A DNA stretch of 64,000 nt from positions 20,059,666 through 20,123,665 of the forward strand of contig OX485807.1 of the NCBI GenBank assembly GCA_950295325.1, given 5' to 3'. This document shows, piece after piece, positions 35,888 to 49,191 of this stretch. This DNA comes from Polytrichum commune (Eukaryota > Streptophyta > Polytrichopsida > Polytrichales > Polytrichaceae). Every line of letters starts with the position of its first letter. The stretch's first letter is position 1. The position numbers and the translations under genes are program-made. The notes under the pieces are model-generated. The model had not been told where the DNA came from. It made no database searches and saw nothing but the letters and a program-made list of their open reading frames with translations.

Positions 35888-36469
35888 GGTGTCATGTTGA
35901 ATATGAATAGTTGACATTGGCAGAAATTGAATGTTGAAATTACATGAGCATCATCTAGGTTCCAGATAGGTACACTTAACATATTACGTTTAGGTGTACA
36001 ATGTGGTAATATAATTGGTATGCCATGTTGATTAGAGTGGTCTTCATGACATATTCATAGCATTCTACATGTCACTCAAATCATTCAGTGTGCCCAAAGC
36101 ATGGTAGAGTTGCCCTATCCAAGACCTCCAAACGCTAAGGTGAGGTTGGTTTTCAGACCGGATTTGAATGGATGAGGATGATGAGACCATGATTCATAAG
36201 CGAAGATGAAGGAAAAATGTCATGTCACGTAACACCAAGTGTCATATGACACACTCTCTACTGTTTGCAAGACAATTGATGTGAATTGATGATGAATAGT
36301 GTTAGATGTTCAATGTAGCTAGCAACATCCTATGACTTTCAACTCAGTTTAATTTACAAAGTTTCACCACCAAATGGTTGTAAGACATGTTGGTGTTATT
36401 CAACTAATGTTTTAATTAGATAGTTATAGTTGATTGACATGTGTAGTTAGGTGAGGATCAAAAACCAAA
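35888..36469. other. Intergenic DNA, nothing recognised
   Basis: Related words such as GATTAGAGTGGTC and CATGAC recur at about 35785 and 36035, suggesting an old local duplication. No gene supported. Confidence 0.35.
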
Positions 36470-36780
36470 CATCATAAACACACACATGTTTAAAAGAAAC
36501 TGGAATGTGTCTTTGTATTTTATTGATTGTTCCATACTTAATAATGAAAAAAATTGGGAGAACATATCTATTCAATGAAGGAATCAACAAACTGCACTTC
36601 TAATAACCATAACTAGATATAACGACGCCCGATTTACAAACCCATTCTTGCTAAGGCTTCATCGTAGATTTGCTAATGCAACATAAGATTGATTTTTGCG
36701 TTGTGTAAACCTAATTGTTAGAAGTTGGAGAAATGTGAAAAACAAACCAAACAACACCCACACACCTTATGCGACCTAAA
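36470..36780 (+). repeat. Dispersed repeat, pair with 28280-28570
   Basis: See the partner copy. The shared word ACAAACCAAACAACACCCAC is identical and the flanking words occur in the same order. Confidence 0.55.
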
Positions 36781-37239
36781 TATCAAGATCCGACTACCTC
36801 TGGACCCAACCATTTTTTTGAAAGGTGGCGGAGAATAGCCAAATAATGGAAAAACAAAATGTAGTCAAAATCCATACCAAATCCGAAAAAAAAAAACCAC
36901 CCAAAAGTTCATTCGTTTGGATTTTTCATCCATTTATGCTAAAATCTCATTCAAACAATGGATGAAACTACTCGACTCTTTTTTTATTTCACTTGTGCCC
37001 ACCGGTCGAAACATTAAAGGACGCTGCTCGGGACCGAATGTGCATTCATCCGGTGGCAAATGAAATGCGTCACTCATCCAAGTACCAAGTGCGTCTCCGG
37101 AGGTCAATATCAAATTAAGGGATATAAAATAGTACTGATTAAAGCCCACCACAATGCCAAAGGACTTGATTAAGAAGATAATGTACGTTAGGGCTCCTTG
37201 TACTTTTCCATCCAACCCCATTTCGTTATTAACGTATAT

Positions 37240-37450
37240 GGGTCTTAAACGGTTTCCTTTTGCCGACTAAGTTAGCCCACTCCTTCTAGGATATGAAACA
37301 CGCGATTAGTGCAAGATGGTTAGCAAATCCAAGTTGATGTTGTAGTTGCTTTTCACATTATCTTTAGAGCCCGTATGAGTATCTTAGTCATTAGTATAGT
37401 GAAGATCTCATGCTCATTAGATGGTCATGTAATTTTTTCCTAGTTATTTT
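37240..37450 (-). repeat. R1 end-B copy, reverse orientation
   Basis: Contains TAGGATATGAAACACGCGAT and AGATGGTTAGCAAATCCAAG, the reverse complement of the end-B block at 17080-17150. Confidence 0.6.
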
Positions 37451-38560
37451 GACTGTTGAGCATGGTTGGGTCACTTAGTGCTTTTTAGAAACGATGTGTG
37501 GCATAATATAGGGAGGATTTGAAATTTATTTGAAATAAATTTTTTGAAGGAAGTCCAAATAATGAAAGGTTCATTAAAAGTAGATAGTATCATTATAAGT
37601 TAAGTAGATGGGTATAAAATGTGGGCCATTACTTTCTAGTAGAACTAATATAAGGCCCTTGAATTGTAGGATCCTAGTGTTTATGTTTAGTATGATTTGT
37701 TTGTAAGCATGCACTAACCATGTTGCATGTTGGATGTATCTTGTTCTTCCAATTGCATTGCTTGGTTAGAAGGATATTTATGGTTGTGAACCTGGAAAGA
37801 AATGATGTGGGTACGTTGCACTCATTTAATCTACATGAACAATCACAATTCCTCTTGTAGAAGCATTTGGAGTCTGGACATATGGTGAAGAAGACAATGT
37901 TTCATGTTTGATTTTCTCCCTTTATGAAGGCTCTTAGTTCAAGGTTTTGATTCTCTGCACACTATGCCATTGAATTTCTTATTAAGAATTTGATAGAAAG
38001 AATTTGTTCACTACACAAACTTTTATTGTTGAATTTGCTAGAAAGTGTTTCACCAACTATTTGTTGCACGATAACCTTTTCTTTTTGAATGTTCTGCGTT
38101 TTGACTAGCAAACCGATTTCTTGTGTTAAATGATGTCCAAACAAGCATTTTCCCAAGCTCCTCAACACTCAATCTAGATTCGCAATAATTTATCTTGGCT
38201 ACATGAGCTACATTGCTACCAACAAAGTATACACACTAGTAGATAGGATTGATGCGGAGGAGCTGAAAAAGTTCATGACCGAGAGAAATATATAGGATTC
38301 ATTTACAAGGTATGGCTCAACACACCAAGCTCCAACAAATTTCTTTCTTCATTCATGTTTTAAAAAAAATAAAAAATAACATCTAACCCAATGTTACTTG
38401 TATAAGGCATAGAAGAGTCGTGGTGATGACTACTCTATAGATAGGAAATCTATTACTAGATAATTAGATCTCTATCAAGACTAATTCAAGTCTTGAATCA
38501 TGGTATCATTGCAGGAATTGGGTGCTAGGGGATTTTGAATTTGCAAACAAATGGTTCCAA
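37451..38560. other. Intergenic DNA, nothing recognised
   Basis: No gene, RNA or repeat boundary could be supported. Confidence 0.35.
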
Positions 38561-39508
38561 TCCAGTGATGGGGGAGATTTTTGGGCATAATCGATTGAGA
38601 TCCTAGTGTTTGCAAGTCCAACCGGTTACATGTTGACATCCTTCGGTTGTTCTATATTAATTTGAGGTATATTCCACCATAAATTCCTCCAAAATGATCG
38701 GTAATTTTCGTTCTTGCAGTCTTGAACTTCAACCGGTAATTTCTTTCCCAAATTCAACTGGTTCAATCTATAGTAACTAACTGCCGGTTCTCCCCGATCA
38801 TAGTTCCAATCCAAGCTACTTCAATGGAGCAGCATGACCCAAATTCTAGAGTATCTCCCGGACGGCGATACTTGGACAGTTCACTCTTTGCAGTTTCACA
38901 TGTACCAACTTCAACTGCAAGAAGCGTCAATTTGTACGCTCTAAGGGTATTATAGTGTGAAATGATGAATTCCAAGGATCGGTGTGTTGGGTCCGGAATG
39001 ACCCTAAACTACCGCATGATGGTGGAGAGATACCCAAATCTCAAGGATGAAATTGGCGGTTCGATTCCCAGCTGTGAAATCTCCTCTCTACTTGACGGAA
39101 AACTTGCCAGGTGGTCAATCCTCCTGTGCTTTGCGTTGGCCTGTCAGCCTTCTATCTAAAAATAGAAATGAAACTGATTGGTGTGCTGAAATTGGCCAAA
39201 GTCGGTCCCACTATTTCGGACCCACTTTTGAACCAAAGAGGTGTCCAACATTGAGGGCTTACATCTATGATCGGGGAGAACCAGCAGTTAGTTACAATAG
39301 ATGAACCGGTTGAGTTTGGGAAATAACTAACTGGTTGAAGTTCAAGATTGCACGAAAGAAAATTGCCGATTATTGTAGAGGAATTTATAGAAGAATATAC
39401 CCCAATTTAATGAAGGAAAACCGGAGGTTGTCAACATGTCACCGGTTGGACTTGCAAACACTAGGATCTCAACCGGTTATGTCCAAGAAATCTCCCGGAT
39501 CACCGGGT
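38561..39508. mobile_element. Foldback element with ~255-bp inverted arms rich in AACCGGTT
   Basis: The left arm (about 38561-38815) and right arm (about 39266-39508) are inverted copies. GATCCTAGTGTTTGCAAGTC, ACATGTTGACA, CTTGAACTTCAACC and GGTTCTCCCCGATCATAG occur in both. The ~450-bp middle lacks coding capacity but includes an exact tRNA-type B-box word GGTTCGATTCC (about 39058-39068). End coordinates are good to about 20 bp and no target duplication was settled. Solo arms or fragments occur at 28020, 54925 and 62445. Confidence 0.7.
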
Positions 39509-40535
39509 TACATTACAATGAGGAAGTTGGCGACTTTAAGAGGTGCCAAGTACATAAAGTCAAGTGTGAGCCACTTGGCCACCAAGCATTGGCCGAGTAC
39601 AAACTACGTGGTTCGACCATGCTACTAGTGAGAGTGCCCATCATTTTATTTTATTGTATTTTAATTTAAAGGTTTTGGAGTAGGGGGGTAACAGTGAACC
39701 CCGGGGGCCGGGGGATTTAACCAATGTTGGACTGGTATATAGATATAACAGTACTCAACATTGGAGTGTTGGTTACCTAGTGTCCAAGATTTTGCAAGAA
39801 CTATCCCACACTTATGGGGTCACCTTTGAAAGTACTTAGCTTGAGTATTGTTCACTTTGCAAGAGTGACTCTGAGTGAGTATCCAAGTGGGTTTCTATTA
39901 CCATATTATGATTTTGTATTTTGTAATTTTTTTTTCCCCTGGGCCAACATGCCTATCGCGTAGGTAAGGTGTAGCTACAGTCCGGTCACTTTATGGAAAA
40001 ACAAAATGAAGATATTTGTTGTTGGAGCGAGAAATAAAGTCTTTGGGATGGAAGGGTGCTTAACTCTTGGCACTAATATGTCCCTTATAGGAAAAAAGAC
40101 TAGGCTAAATAGCCGAAGTAAACGTAAGGATAAATGTACAACATCAATAATCAAGATCAACAACGTTATCAATTGGGTAAACACCATTATTGGGAATTGT
40201 TAAATCGATCAAGTAGTTTGTTAAAACTATCACAAACACACGACGAGCGATCGCATGACCTCTCAAAATTTGATTTTTTTCTTCCTCTTTCTTTACGTGT
40301 CCACTTACAACTAGAATTGTTCAAATTTTGATAGTTCATGTGACCGCATGACACGTCTATGTGGTCCTTTTGACCAATGTGTGGCTGATTTATTAGAACC
40401 ATATAGGTATTGGAACAAATTTTTACCCCGAGTATGAAGGTCCTTGTATGGCATAGAACCCTGAATGATATCAAAAACAAAATAACATTCTCAAACACCC
40501 ATCACCCTAGTGCTATCAAAACAAGAAGTTGAAAT
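39509..40535. other. Intergenic DNA, nothing recognised
   Basis: Short C- and G-rich runs near 39690. No gene supported. Confidence 0.35.
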
Positions 40536-42060
40536 CCTTGTTACACATACCTAAATGGTATCCCAAAAAGAAAAGGAAACCATTCCAACTCCAGTTGAAA
40601 CCCCTCTGCTAGCCCCTCGACGGACCGGCCCTTGAACTGGGTCACGTGGCAGGGAAAGGGCAAGGCTGGCACCATGTGGTTTTTTTACAGTTTGGTTTTT
40701 CATACTTTTTTCAAAAAAACCCAATCATTCAAGGTCCAGCAAAATCCGGTTTTATTCGGTTTATTACAAATAAGCTGAGAGTGTAAAGCAAAGGGCCCAA
40801 TGTCCGCCAATGGAGGTGCCGACTTCCGGCTAGCATACATATGGCGGCAACTCAAATAAAACCATGGGTTTATTTGCATAAATTGGGTTTTTTGTATTAA
40901 AACCAAAAATCCAGTGCATCAGCCGGAAAAAGTTGGGTTTTTCCCACCCATGGGAAGGGGTGGAGGAGGCGCCACAAGGATGCCGTTCCAAACTAACTTG
41001 CATACATGGGGTTGCTCGCCACAATTGGGGAACCGCTCTGGGGGGGGGTAGTATTATTAATAGGGCGCAATAGCAAAAAGAAGGAATGGAGGGAGGAAGA
41101 GAGGAAGAGAGGAGGGAATGGATGCATGGTACAAATTCTATAGTATCACGCATCCATGTTAACACTACAAAACTCTGTAATTTCATGTACAGTTTGATTG
41201 CCACAAGTGTGATACTATGGAGTTTAGGTGTATCCCAAAATGAAGAGGATACCATTCCAACTCCGTTTGAAACCCCTCTGCAAGCTCCTCAACGGAGCGG
41301 CCCTTGAATCGGGCCACGTGAAGGAGGCGCTACAAGGATGCCGCATTCCAAACTTACTTACATACATGGGGTTGCCCACAACAACTAGGGAACAGTTGTA
41401 GGGGGGTTATTATTAATAACCTCCCCCCCCCCAATAGTTTTTCATAGTTCAGAAGGCCCAATGTCCGCCAATGGTGGTGCCAACTTCCAGCTAGCATACA
41501 TATGGTGGCAGTTGCATTAAAACCATGGTTTTTTGCATTAGAACCAAAAACCCAGTGCATCGCCCAAAAAAAGTTGGGTTTTTTCCACCCATGAGAAGGG
41601 GTGGAGGAGGGGCCACAAGGATGCCGTTCCGAACTTACTTACATACATGGGGTTGCCCACCACAACTGGGGAACGGCGGTGGGGGGTTATTGTTAATAAG
41701 CCTCTCAATAGTTTTTCATAGTTCAAAAGGCCCAATGTCTGCCAATGCTTTGTGCCAACTTCCAGCTAGCATACATATGGCGGCAAGTGCATTAAAACCA
41801 TGGTTTTATTCGCAGAATTCGGATTTTTTGCATTAAAATCCTAAACCCATTGCATCGGCCGGAAAAAGTTGGGTTTTTCCCACCCATGGGAAGGGGTGGA
41901 GGAGGCGCCACAAGGATGTTGTTCCGAACTGACTTACATACATGGGGTTGCCCACCACAACTAGGGAACGGTGGTGTGGGGGGAGTATTATTAATAAGGA
42001 GCCACAACAACAGATTGGAGGAAGGAATGGGGAGAGGGAAAGGGGAGAAGGGAGGGAGAT
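40536..42060 (+). repeat. Diverged tandem array, ~260-290 bp units
   Basis: Units at about 40788-41063, 41318-41447 (partial), 41448-41706 and 41713-41998 share GGCCCAATGTCnGCCAATG, AACTTCCAGCTAGCATACAT, AAAAAGTTGGGTTTTT, ACAAGGATGCCGTTCC and ACATGGGGTTGCCCACCACA, ending in TTATTATTAATAA. The leader TACCATTCCAACTCC ... GAAACCCCTCTGC is also duplicated (40583 and 41250). Long frames on either strand here are by-products of the GC-rich repeat and are not genes. Confidence 0.75.
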
Positions 42061-42839
42061 TGGTGAAACTAGGGTGGACAAGTGCACTGCCCATGTGGGC
42101 CTCATCAGTGTGCACATGACCTGCCCTTTCAAATTTACTGCCTCCACACATGGAGTTCCTCCAAGTCAATTCCCTTCATGCCAATTCCCTACCTATGTAT
42201 GGTACCATCATGTTGTAGGGCTACTAGCCTACGACACCCAACTTATTACTTGTTTATACCCATGCATGCATCAAAGCCAAAGGGCTTGAAATTCGTGGCA
42301 TCCATGTCACCACATCCATCATAGCATTACTAAGCAACTACATGATGGTGTCTTCCCAAAGAAAGAGGCTATAACTAGTATACTCTGATGATTTTACAAC
42401 TGCTTGTGCGAAAGATGCACAATGCACCCTGACCTCCATGATATCACCTGTCTTGATGTCCTTCCTTCTCTTATATCTTGAAACCCTAGGGAACGGATGT
42501 TGTCAGTTTAGATCTTCCTCCTTGTTGCCACACTTCCCTCTTGTATGTCACGGGGTTTGACATTTAAATAAACCACCATGGAATTCAAACTACACGCTTG
42601 CACGCATCACGTTGACATCATTGTCATCATTGTCATCATTGCGATGTTGACTTTGTGTTATTCACTACACTAATTGTCTATTACCTTGCATCCATGTTAA
42701 CAATACATACCTCCTCAATATCACGTGCACTTTGGTTGCCACATGCATGATATTAGGGAGGTTACAATGTACACAACTTGAGTGCCCCCCATAATTGAAG
42801 GAGAATTATGCTCATTTGATACCTAGTCCCATAGAACGC
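42061..42839. other. Intergenic DNA flanking the tandem array
   Basis: Shares GCATCCATGTTAACA and TTTGnTTGCCACA words with 41150-41215, so the array flank is itself part of a repeat. No gene supported. Confidence 0.35.
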
Positions 42840-43210
42840 AACCACAAAGTTGTGTAATGTTATGGTCACGAGTGAAGGGGCCCTAATAAAAACAAGTGAG
42901 CTTTGAAATTGAGGGCGGATTCATTCCAACTAGACTCCACTACACTAATTTGGAGTCTCCAATGCTATAAAGGAGTCAAATTATCTTTTAATATTCAATT
43001 ATAGGCTTTACTATAATTCATTGCATTTTCACCTACACAATGGATGAGTTTATGTAGACACTGCAAATCCCTAGGCCGACTCAAAGGGAGAGAAGGAATT
43101 TTTGTATGTGAGCGTACCTCCCATCCATCCAACATGAAAACTTGACCCCATGTAAGTTTGTTGCCGATTCTTCTCAAATGACCTCATGTGGACGAATTCG
43201 GGGTCTTTAA
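42840..43210 (+). repeat. Dispersed repeat, pair with 51690-52090
   Basis: Shares in order TTCATTCCAA, CACTAAT, TCATTGnnTTTTCACCT, TTATGTAGAC-like, TACnTCnCATnTGTC-like and AAGTTTGTnGnnGATTC with the second copy. Class unknown. Confidence 0.5.
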
Positions 43211-45204
43211 AACCAACATTATTGTCAAATCAAAAAATAAAACAACCTCCACGTTGCACACCATTTCAAGACTTTTATGTTGGATGAATGAGAGGTGTAC
43301 TCTCATACATGATAATTCCCTCGCTTTGACTCAAAAGGCCAATAGACGGTGCCCAATAATACAAAAGTGTTCCACCCAAAATAGACCTGATCTTTTTCAA
43401 GATCAAGACCCAGAACCGGGAGTTTCAAGAGTAATTTAGGAGATTATTCGTCATCACAAAAAGGGGTGGGTGGGGGGGGGGGGGGTGGATAAGCCAAGAG
43501 ATCCGTGCTCTTCGGAAGCAACCTTCGACACTTTCTGGTGCCAAATTGTGAAGAGCAAATCTCAAACAACAAAATGGTATCAAAATTTACTCAATAGCCA
43601 TTACATTTCAGAGTCACTATGCTCCATCTCCTAGCCCTCCCCCCTAGTGTTATCCCAACGACAAACCCCTCACAATGTTGCCTCCTCACTTTCGCCATCT
43701 TCCTCCTACTCGCTCATAATCCTTCCACTGTGTCTTTCAAGACAACATGGCCTACTACATTAGTGCTCCGTCACTTGAACATCTCTCCCATCACCGTCCT
43801 TGTTGTTGTTGTCGACTGTCTACCACCGGGAATCACTACCACTTGATATTGCTCTCTTTGCACATCTGCAATTTCTCATGTATTCCCCCCCCCCCCTCAC
43901 CGTGCTCTTCTTCCACATTCTCAATCTTCACACCGCTAGTCCAATCCGCCTCTATTGAACAAACAACACCCAAATTCAAAATCAATGAACATCAACGACT
44001 GACACCATTCCACCTACCTATCAAAGCTCACCAATTGAATCACCACATCAAATCTAGTCATATTAATTGATATCTCTTCTACTACATTTACAATATCAAT
44101 TTCACATGAACTCCCTCTGTTTCAATTCACCACATCTTAACTTATGTCCTTAAACTTCCACCCACACCCTTAACTTTACCCACCGCTACATCTCCTCAAC
44201 ACTCTCCATGGAAGCCACTTGCCCTCTTCGCCACACTCCCACATTCGACACACTTGCCGCAAACATGCTCCCCTCTTATACAACTCACCTCCTCTTCGAA
44301 ATCGCTTGCAACCAATCCACATTGCCCCTACAAATCTCTCATTATTACTCTTTCGTTTCACTAATTCCACTCTTCTCAACCTCTCTTGTGCAACCAACTT
44401 GTTCCCTCCATCCTTACATATATATGCCCCCCTATAAGCCACACTACCCCACTCGGGGTTGCACCACTTTCGAGTAACTCCAACACCCATGGCCCCAAAT
44501 GCTCATCTTCTTCCATTGCATTCACTATGCGTGCCTCACATCCCAACACTTTGATTAAGATCACTATCACCTGCACACAATCATAAAGTCATTACCCACA
44601 CCTTGTCCACACTCCCTAGTCACTCCCACCCTCGTCAATTCTCATAACCCTTTCTTCTCTCAATGCAATTCTAAAATCAACAATTCTTTATCGTTCAAAA
44701 TGGCTCGTTTAGTTGTCTAGGTCAACTTTGGACTATCACCACTATGTTACTTACACCTCCTCATTTCTCTAGGAACAAATCATGAATGCAACACCCATCT
44801 GGCCCCCCTCTAGGTTTCTCCAACCCCCCTCCCCCACCTTGGTGATGTCATCACATAAACCCAAATTTTGCCACAATTTTCTCCACAATTGACACCTTCC
44901 CAGGACACGAGACCTTTCTGGACAACAACACCCAATATCAAAAGGTATGCACAAATGCAGCCGTGTATTTGATGGAGAGTTGGATGCATATCCTCCCCTA
45001 CACACAAATGAGGTAACATGTCACTCCCATCTACCCCCTCTTACCCATCTATTGAACACTCAACCATTTGATTCAATCCATCCTCTCCCCCATTTTCCTC
45101 ACAACAACTCATCTTCATCTCTCCAATTTCTCCCATACGATGCACCCAACTCAACCCCCAACGGTCACAAATTATTCATGGTTTCGTTACGAAGTTCTCC
45201 ATCA
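43211..45204. other. C/A-skewed tract of unknown origin
   Basis: Strong C-over-G skew on the plus strand, especially 43600-45180, with several overlapping open frames but no recognised domain. The coding strand of the LINE relic at 52102-53406 is similarly C-rich, so this may be a decayed LINE region on the plus strand. That is inference only. Poly-G (43472-43485) and poly-C (about 43886) runs occur. Confidence 0.3.
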
Positions 45205-45517
45205 AGATAGATAGATAGAAACTCCAACCCCTTTCAAGCAAGGGGCCGGCGTGAATAAAGTGTCCGTTCGTAATGCCAATGACCCGATGCCCACTGGACA
45301 AGGGGACATTGGGACAAATACTACTCTCCCCTTTCGAGGATGGACACTATAGTGACACACTATACAAGTTCCTAGCTAGCCACTAGTGCCTTGAAGATAC
45401 CGGACATGGTATCCCCCCAAAGGGCTTTGAGGTACCCATACAACAAGGTCCAAGGACCCCCCACCATGGTTGGGTGGACTGAGGTGGTGAGCACCACGCC
45501 GGCATGGGGAATAGAAC
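45205..45517 (-). mobile_element. 5'-truncated sister of the tRNA-derived SINE
   Basis: Aligns closely with 26125-26440: the AGATAGATAGATAG tail, GGGGCCGGCGTGAATAAAG, GACCCGATGCCCACTGGACA and CCACGCCGGCATGGGGAATA. Homology stops within the B-box, so the A-box head is missing. No target duplication was found. It interrupts the C-rich tract. Confidence 0.8.
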
Positions 45518-47867
45518 TTTTCTTACATCTCTCTTGCATTGAATGACAAGTAAGATGTGTTCTCCATCAACTATATACCCAAACGTCCATCTCTTTACAC
45601 ACTCTAGTCCGCATTATTCATGACCTCATTCTAGCACGGAACTTAGAGGCAGAAGCAAAGCAAATCCACCAATGCCATAATTCTTTCCCATTGTTCCCCC
45701 AAACCCTACTACCTAACACAAAACAAGATAGCACTCCAAAACACTCCATGTATTTAATCCACATCTCAGGCTACCATGGTATTGACATTGAAAGCAACAT
45801 GTCAATCAAATACAAATTTGCTTTGACACCAATTTTGAGATAATAGCTGGTATCATTGAGTAATTAGTTATTGCCTTATTAGAATTCATGGATATTAAAC
45901 GAGACAAATCATTGTCCCAACTAGTCATAGTTTTTGTATGCACAAGGGCATGTTTTCTCAAAATTGATTTTCATCATCTTTAAAAAATATTATCTTCCTT
46001 CTCAATGAAACTTGTATTTTTTATCTTAGAACCTCAAAATTATTTAAAGAGTAACAAAGTAAAAAAAAAAAAATCTTAATATTTCTCTTTCACAAGTTAT
46101 TTCAAACTCAAACTTAGATGTGATATACTTACAACACATAACCTGAATAATTTCTCAGTCTCAACGATCATGCAAAACCACATGTTGTGAAGGGTTCATT
46201 TGACTCTTTAACTAATTAACCTCTTCATTACAATGAAGAGTTAGAAAGTAAATGATGAGATTGGTTGAATGATTTTAGGTATGAAAATTAGCTTACTTAG
46301 ATGAAAGCCTGAACGGTGGATACTAAAGAACTATTAGTAGATTGTTTGAAAATGACTAAACTAAAATCAAGGATTAAAATAGTATACAAATAGGTGCATT
46401 TAGATACAAAAGTGATCACGAAGATGAGACGTGATTACACTCTTAAATGATAAAAAAAATGGAGCCAAATTAACTTAATTTGTAAAAAATTATATGTATT
46501 CTTTGACTTAGTAAATTACACACCAACAATGTAGGATTCCTCTTGATAAATATTTTTTGATACTACAAAATCATGGATGAATGAATATTTGTTGGATGAA
46601 AATGTACGGGGCCAAATCTTTATATTAGTAATCAAAGCCAATGGACAATAAATAAAGCTACATCGAATCTAACGAAAAGTGGTTAGATGCAAATCAAGGA
46701 AAGGCTAACCCCTTCCACGGTTTGACGCAATTCTACAAAATGATTAAACTTTTTATTTCATCATCTCTTACTTTTTTTAAATTGTCTTTTATTTTGGATT
46801 TAGACCTTTGGACGTTAGTTCATTCCCTCTATCGTCTCCAACCTTGTTTCCAACCAAATCTCGCATTTTAATAAATAATGTGCAATTTTTTTAATTTTTT
46901 TTAGTGGATCCATTGGTAGTATAGTGTTGAGCACAAGTAATGGGGTATTTCCTTTTTAATTAAAAAATCATTTATTTTATTTCTTACATTACATTTACAT
47001 CATACCCAATCTTCTTTTGGTAGTACATGATACTTAGTTTCTAAAAAGTGTTTCACTATTGAATAATCTTGAGTCCTATAAAAAGATAGTTGACTTGAAA
47101 AGCTTTCTTTGGATTGCTCTCAAATTCATTATTTACAATTCTTATATTTGTGGATAGATCTTCGAGTTTTTATAAATCTTTTATCCATAGATAGATCTTG
47201 ATTTTCTTTTCTTTTCTTATCTAAGTATTTTCATTCTATTCTATAATTCAAACACAAAAGTATAGGTGTTTTTGTGAGGCAGTTTAAAAACCTTTTTTTC
47301 TTCCATTTAAAAAAAATAGTACTCAGAAAGGATTGTATGGGGTTTTAAGCTACATTAGGGTACATTGTTGTGCCAAAAAAATTTAGAAGGATCAAAGTTA
47401 TTTATTCCACAACAACTTAAATTTGAATTAAACGCCAAACGTTTAGTAGGATTAACTAGATTAATTTCACTCACAAAAAATTTTGAATTTAATTATTTAT
47501 GTTTCAAAAGTAAGTATAAGCTCACTTTTGGTTTAAAACCCAAGGGGTACTTACTTTAACTCTTTATTTTTATTTGAAGTTACACAATTTCATAAATCCA
47601 TTCCAACTTTTGATTTAGTATTTATCACTTCTAATAGAAACAACTCATTTTTTTGCACTGAAGAACATTCCTTTTGAGGGCAGAGCTATAACTTAAGAAA
47701 TCCTCCTCTAAGCTCCATTTAATCCAAATGGGATCCACCTCAATCAAATGTCTTCTTCTAATGTACATATCTCAAGAAAGCCTACCAAATTATTTTTCTC
47801 AGGTCCTTGGTGACTTGTATGGTTAATTGGCAACGAAATAAACATGTTTGAATTGTCCAATGGATAA

Positions 47868-47913
<46 letters not shown>

Positions 47914-49191
47914 TCCTTCAATAATAACTAAACTTATTCTACATGAAATGTGCATTAATGGAGGTTAAAGAGATTTTCTAGAATAACACAAGTATCCTTC
48001 ATATCATTGTTAAACTCTACTTGTCACTTATCTTAGGCATGAGAATAATCCGACTAAGTGCCGGGAATAAATTGCAGCCACCCAAACCCCTCGCGGTATG
48101 AGTTAACAAAGGAAGTTGGTTGTTAGGAATTATATTAATTTCAATTGATTAGCATTGTTAAGACAATTAGACAATACATGAAGACCCGACACGGCGTCGA
48201 GTGGATGAAGGCGTGAGTGGACGACATCATATGCGGATGAAGATGTCAAGCGTATGAAGGTCGTTGGCTTAAGAGGGTGGCGAATCAAGACTAAGTCAAA
48301 GCCTAAGTAAGAAACTAAGCTAGAGCTAAAGCTTTAGCTTAGTCTTGATTGGAGTGTTGGCATGCAAGGTGGTAAAAGATCACAAATCCGAGTATTGTTT
48401 CTTGGAATGATGGCTTAACCCTCATTCCTTTCAGTGATTGGCCAACCCAACTAAAGGTGGCTGGTATGGAATTTGGTGGAAGTTAGGTACCTTAAGCCAA
48501 ACTCCTTTGCAGTAGCAACTACTAGGTATGATGGATGAATTTTAAATGAAGTAAGGATGGTTAGGTTGGATTAAGAGCGGTCTTGAGAATAATGAATTGG
48601 TGGACTTTGGATGAACTTAGGATGGTTTGCATAAATGAATGTGATGCACGGATAAATATAATGCACAAATGAATGTGATGCATTTGGACGATTGTAGTAG
48701 ACAAAAAATCATTGCTTGGAGGCATTACAATAGTCCATCTATCCGTCAATTTTGTAGGTTGTTACTTTGATTGGAGTAGCAATTGTCACCTGTGAGGCCA
48801 AACCACCCACCCTTATGCGTCCTAGTCCGGGTGAGGGTATGGGGATCACATTCATGTTCACATAACTCCCTCTTCCCAACTTCGTAAAAATCCAGTACAT
48901 CTCCCATCAACTTTGGCACACCGATTTATTCCATGACATGAGTACAAGCGTTGACAAATGCTCTTCTCTATTATCATAATCCTAACACCCCCTATCGCGA
49001 CCCCACAATCACTCACATCAAGTTCACCCCCTAATCCCACCATCTAATGCCGCGTGGTCCCCTAACTTGCTATTGAACTAATTATTTAAATTAATATTAT
49101 GTAATAACCTAATTAACTAAATTATAACATAATCTAGTGTAACACTATTAGATCCCCCCATTATACCACTTCGGTCTCAACCCCTTAGGCA
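45518..49191. other. Very AT-rich intergenic DNA
   Basis: From about 45840 to 48000 the sequence is markedly AT-rich. A 64-codon open frame at 47365-47559 (GSKLFIPQQLKFELNAKRLV) matched no family I recognise, and plastid or mitochondrial origin could not be shown. Short open stretches at about 45610-45840 are also unidentified. Confidence 0.35.
47874..47913. repeat. Compound (TA)n(CA)n microsatellite
   Basis: An uninterrupted TA run passes directly into a CA run. Confidence 0.9.

Noticed and set aside
39058-39068. Possible tRNA gene from an exact B-box word
   Set aside because: No acceptor stem or proper A-box could be folded around it; it sits within a foldback element.
41792-42169. 125-codon minus frame in the tandem array
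   Set aside because: The frame arises from repeated GC-rich units, and the same words occur in other units with broken frames.
44176-44490. 104-codon minus frame in the C-rich tract
   Set aside because: Opposite strand also open through skewed composition; no motif recognised.
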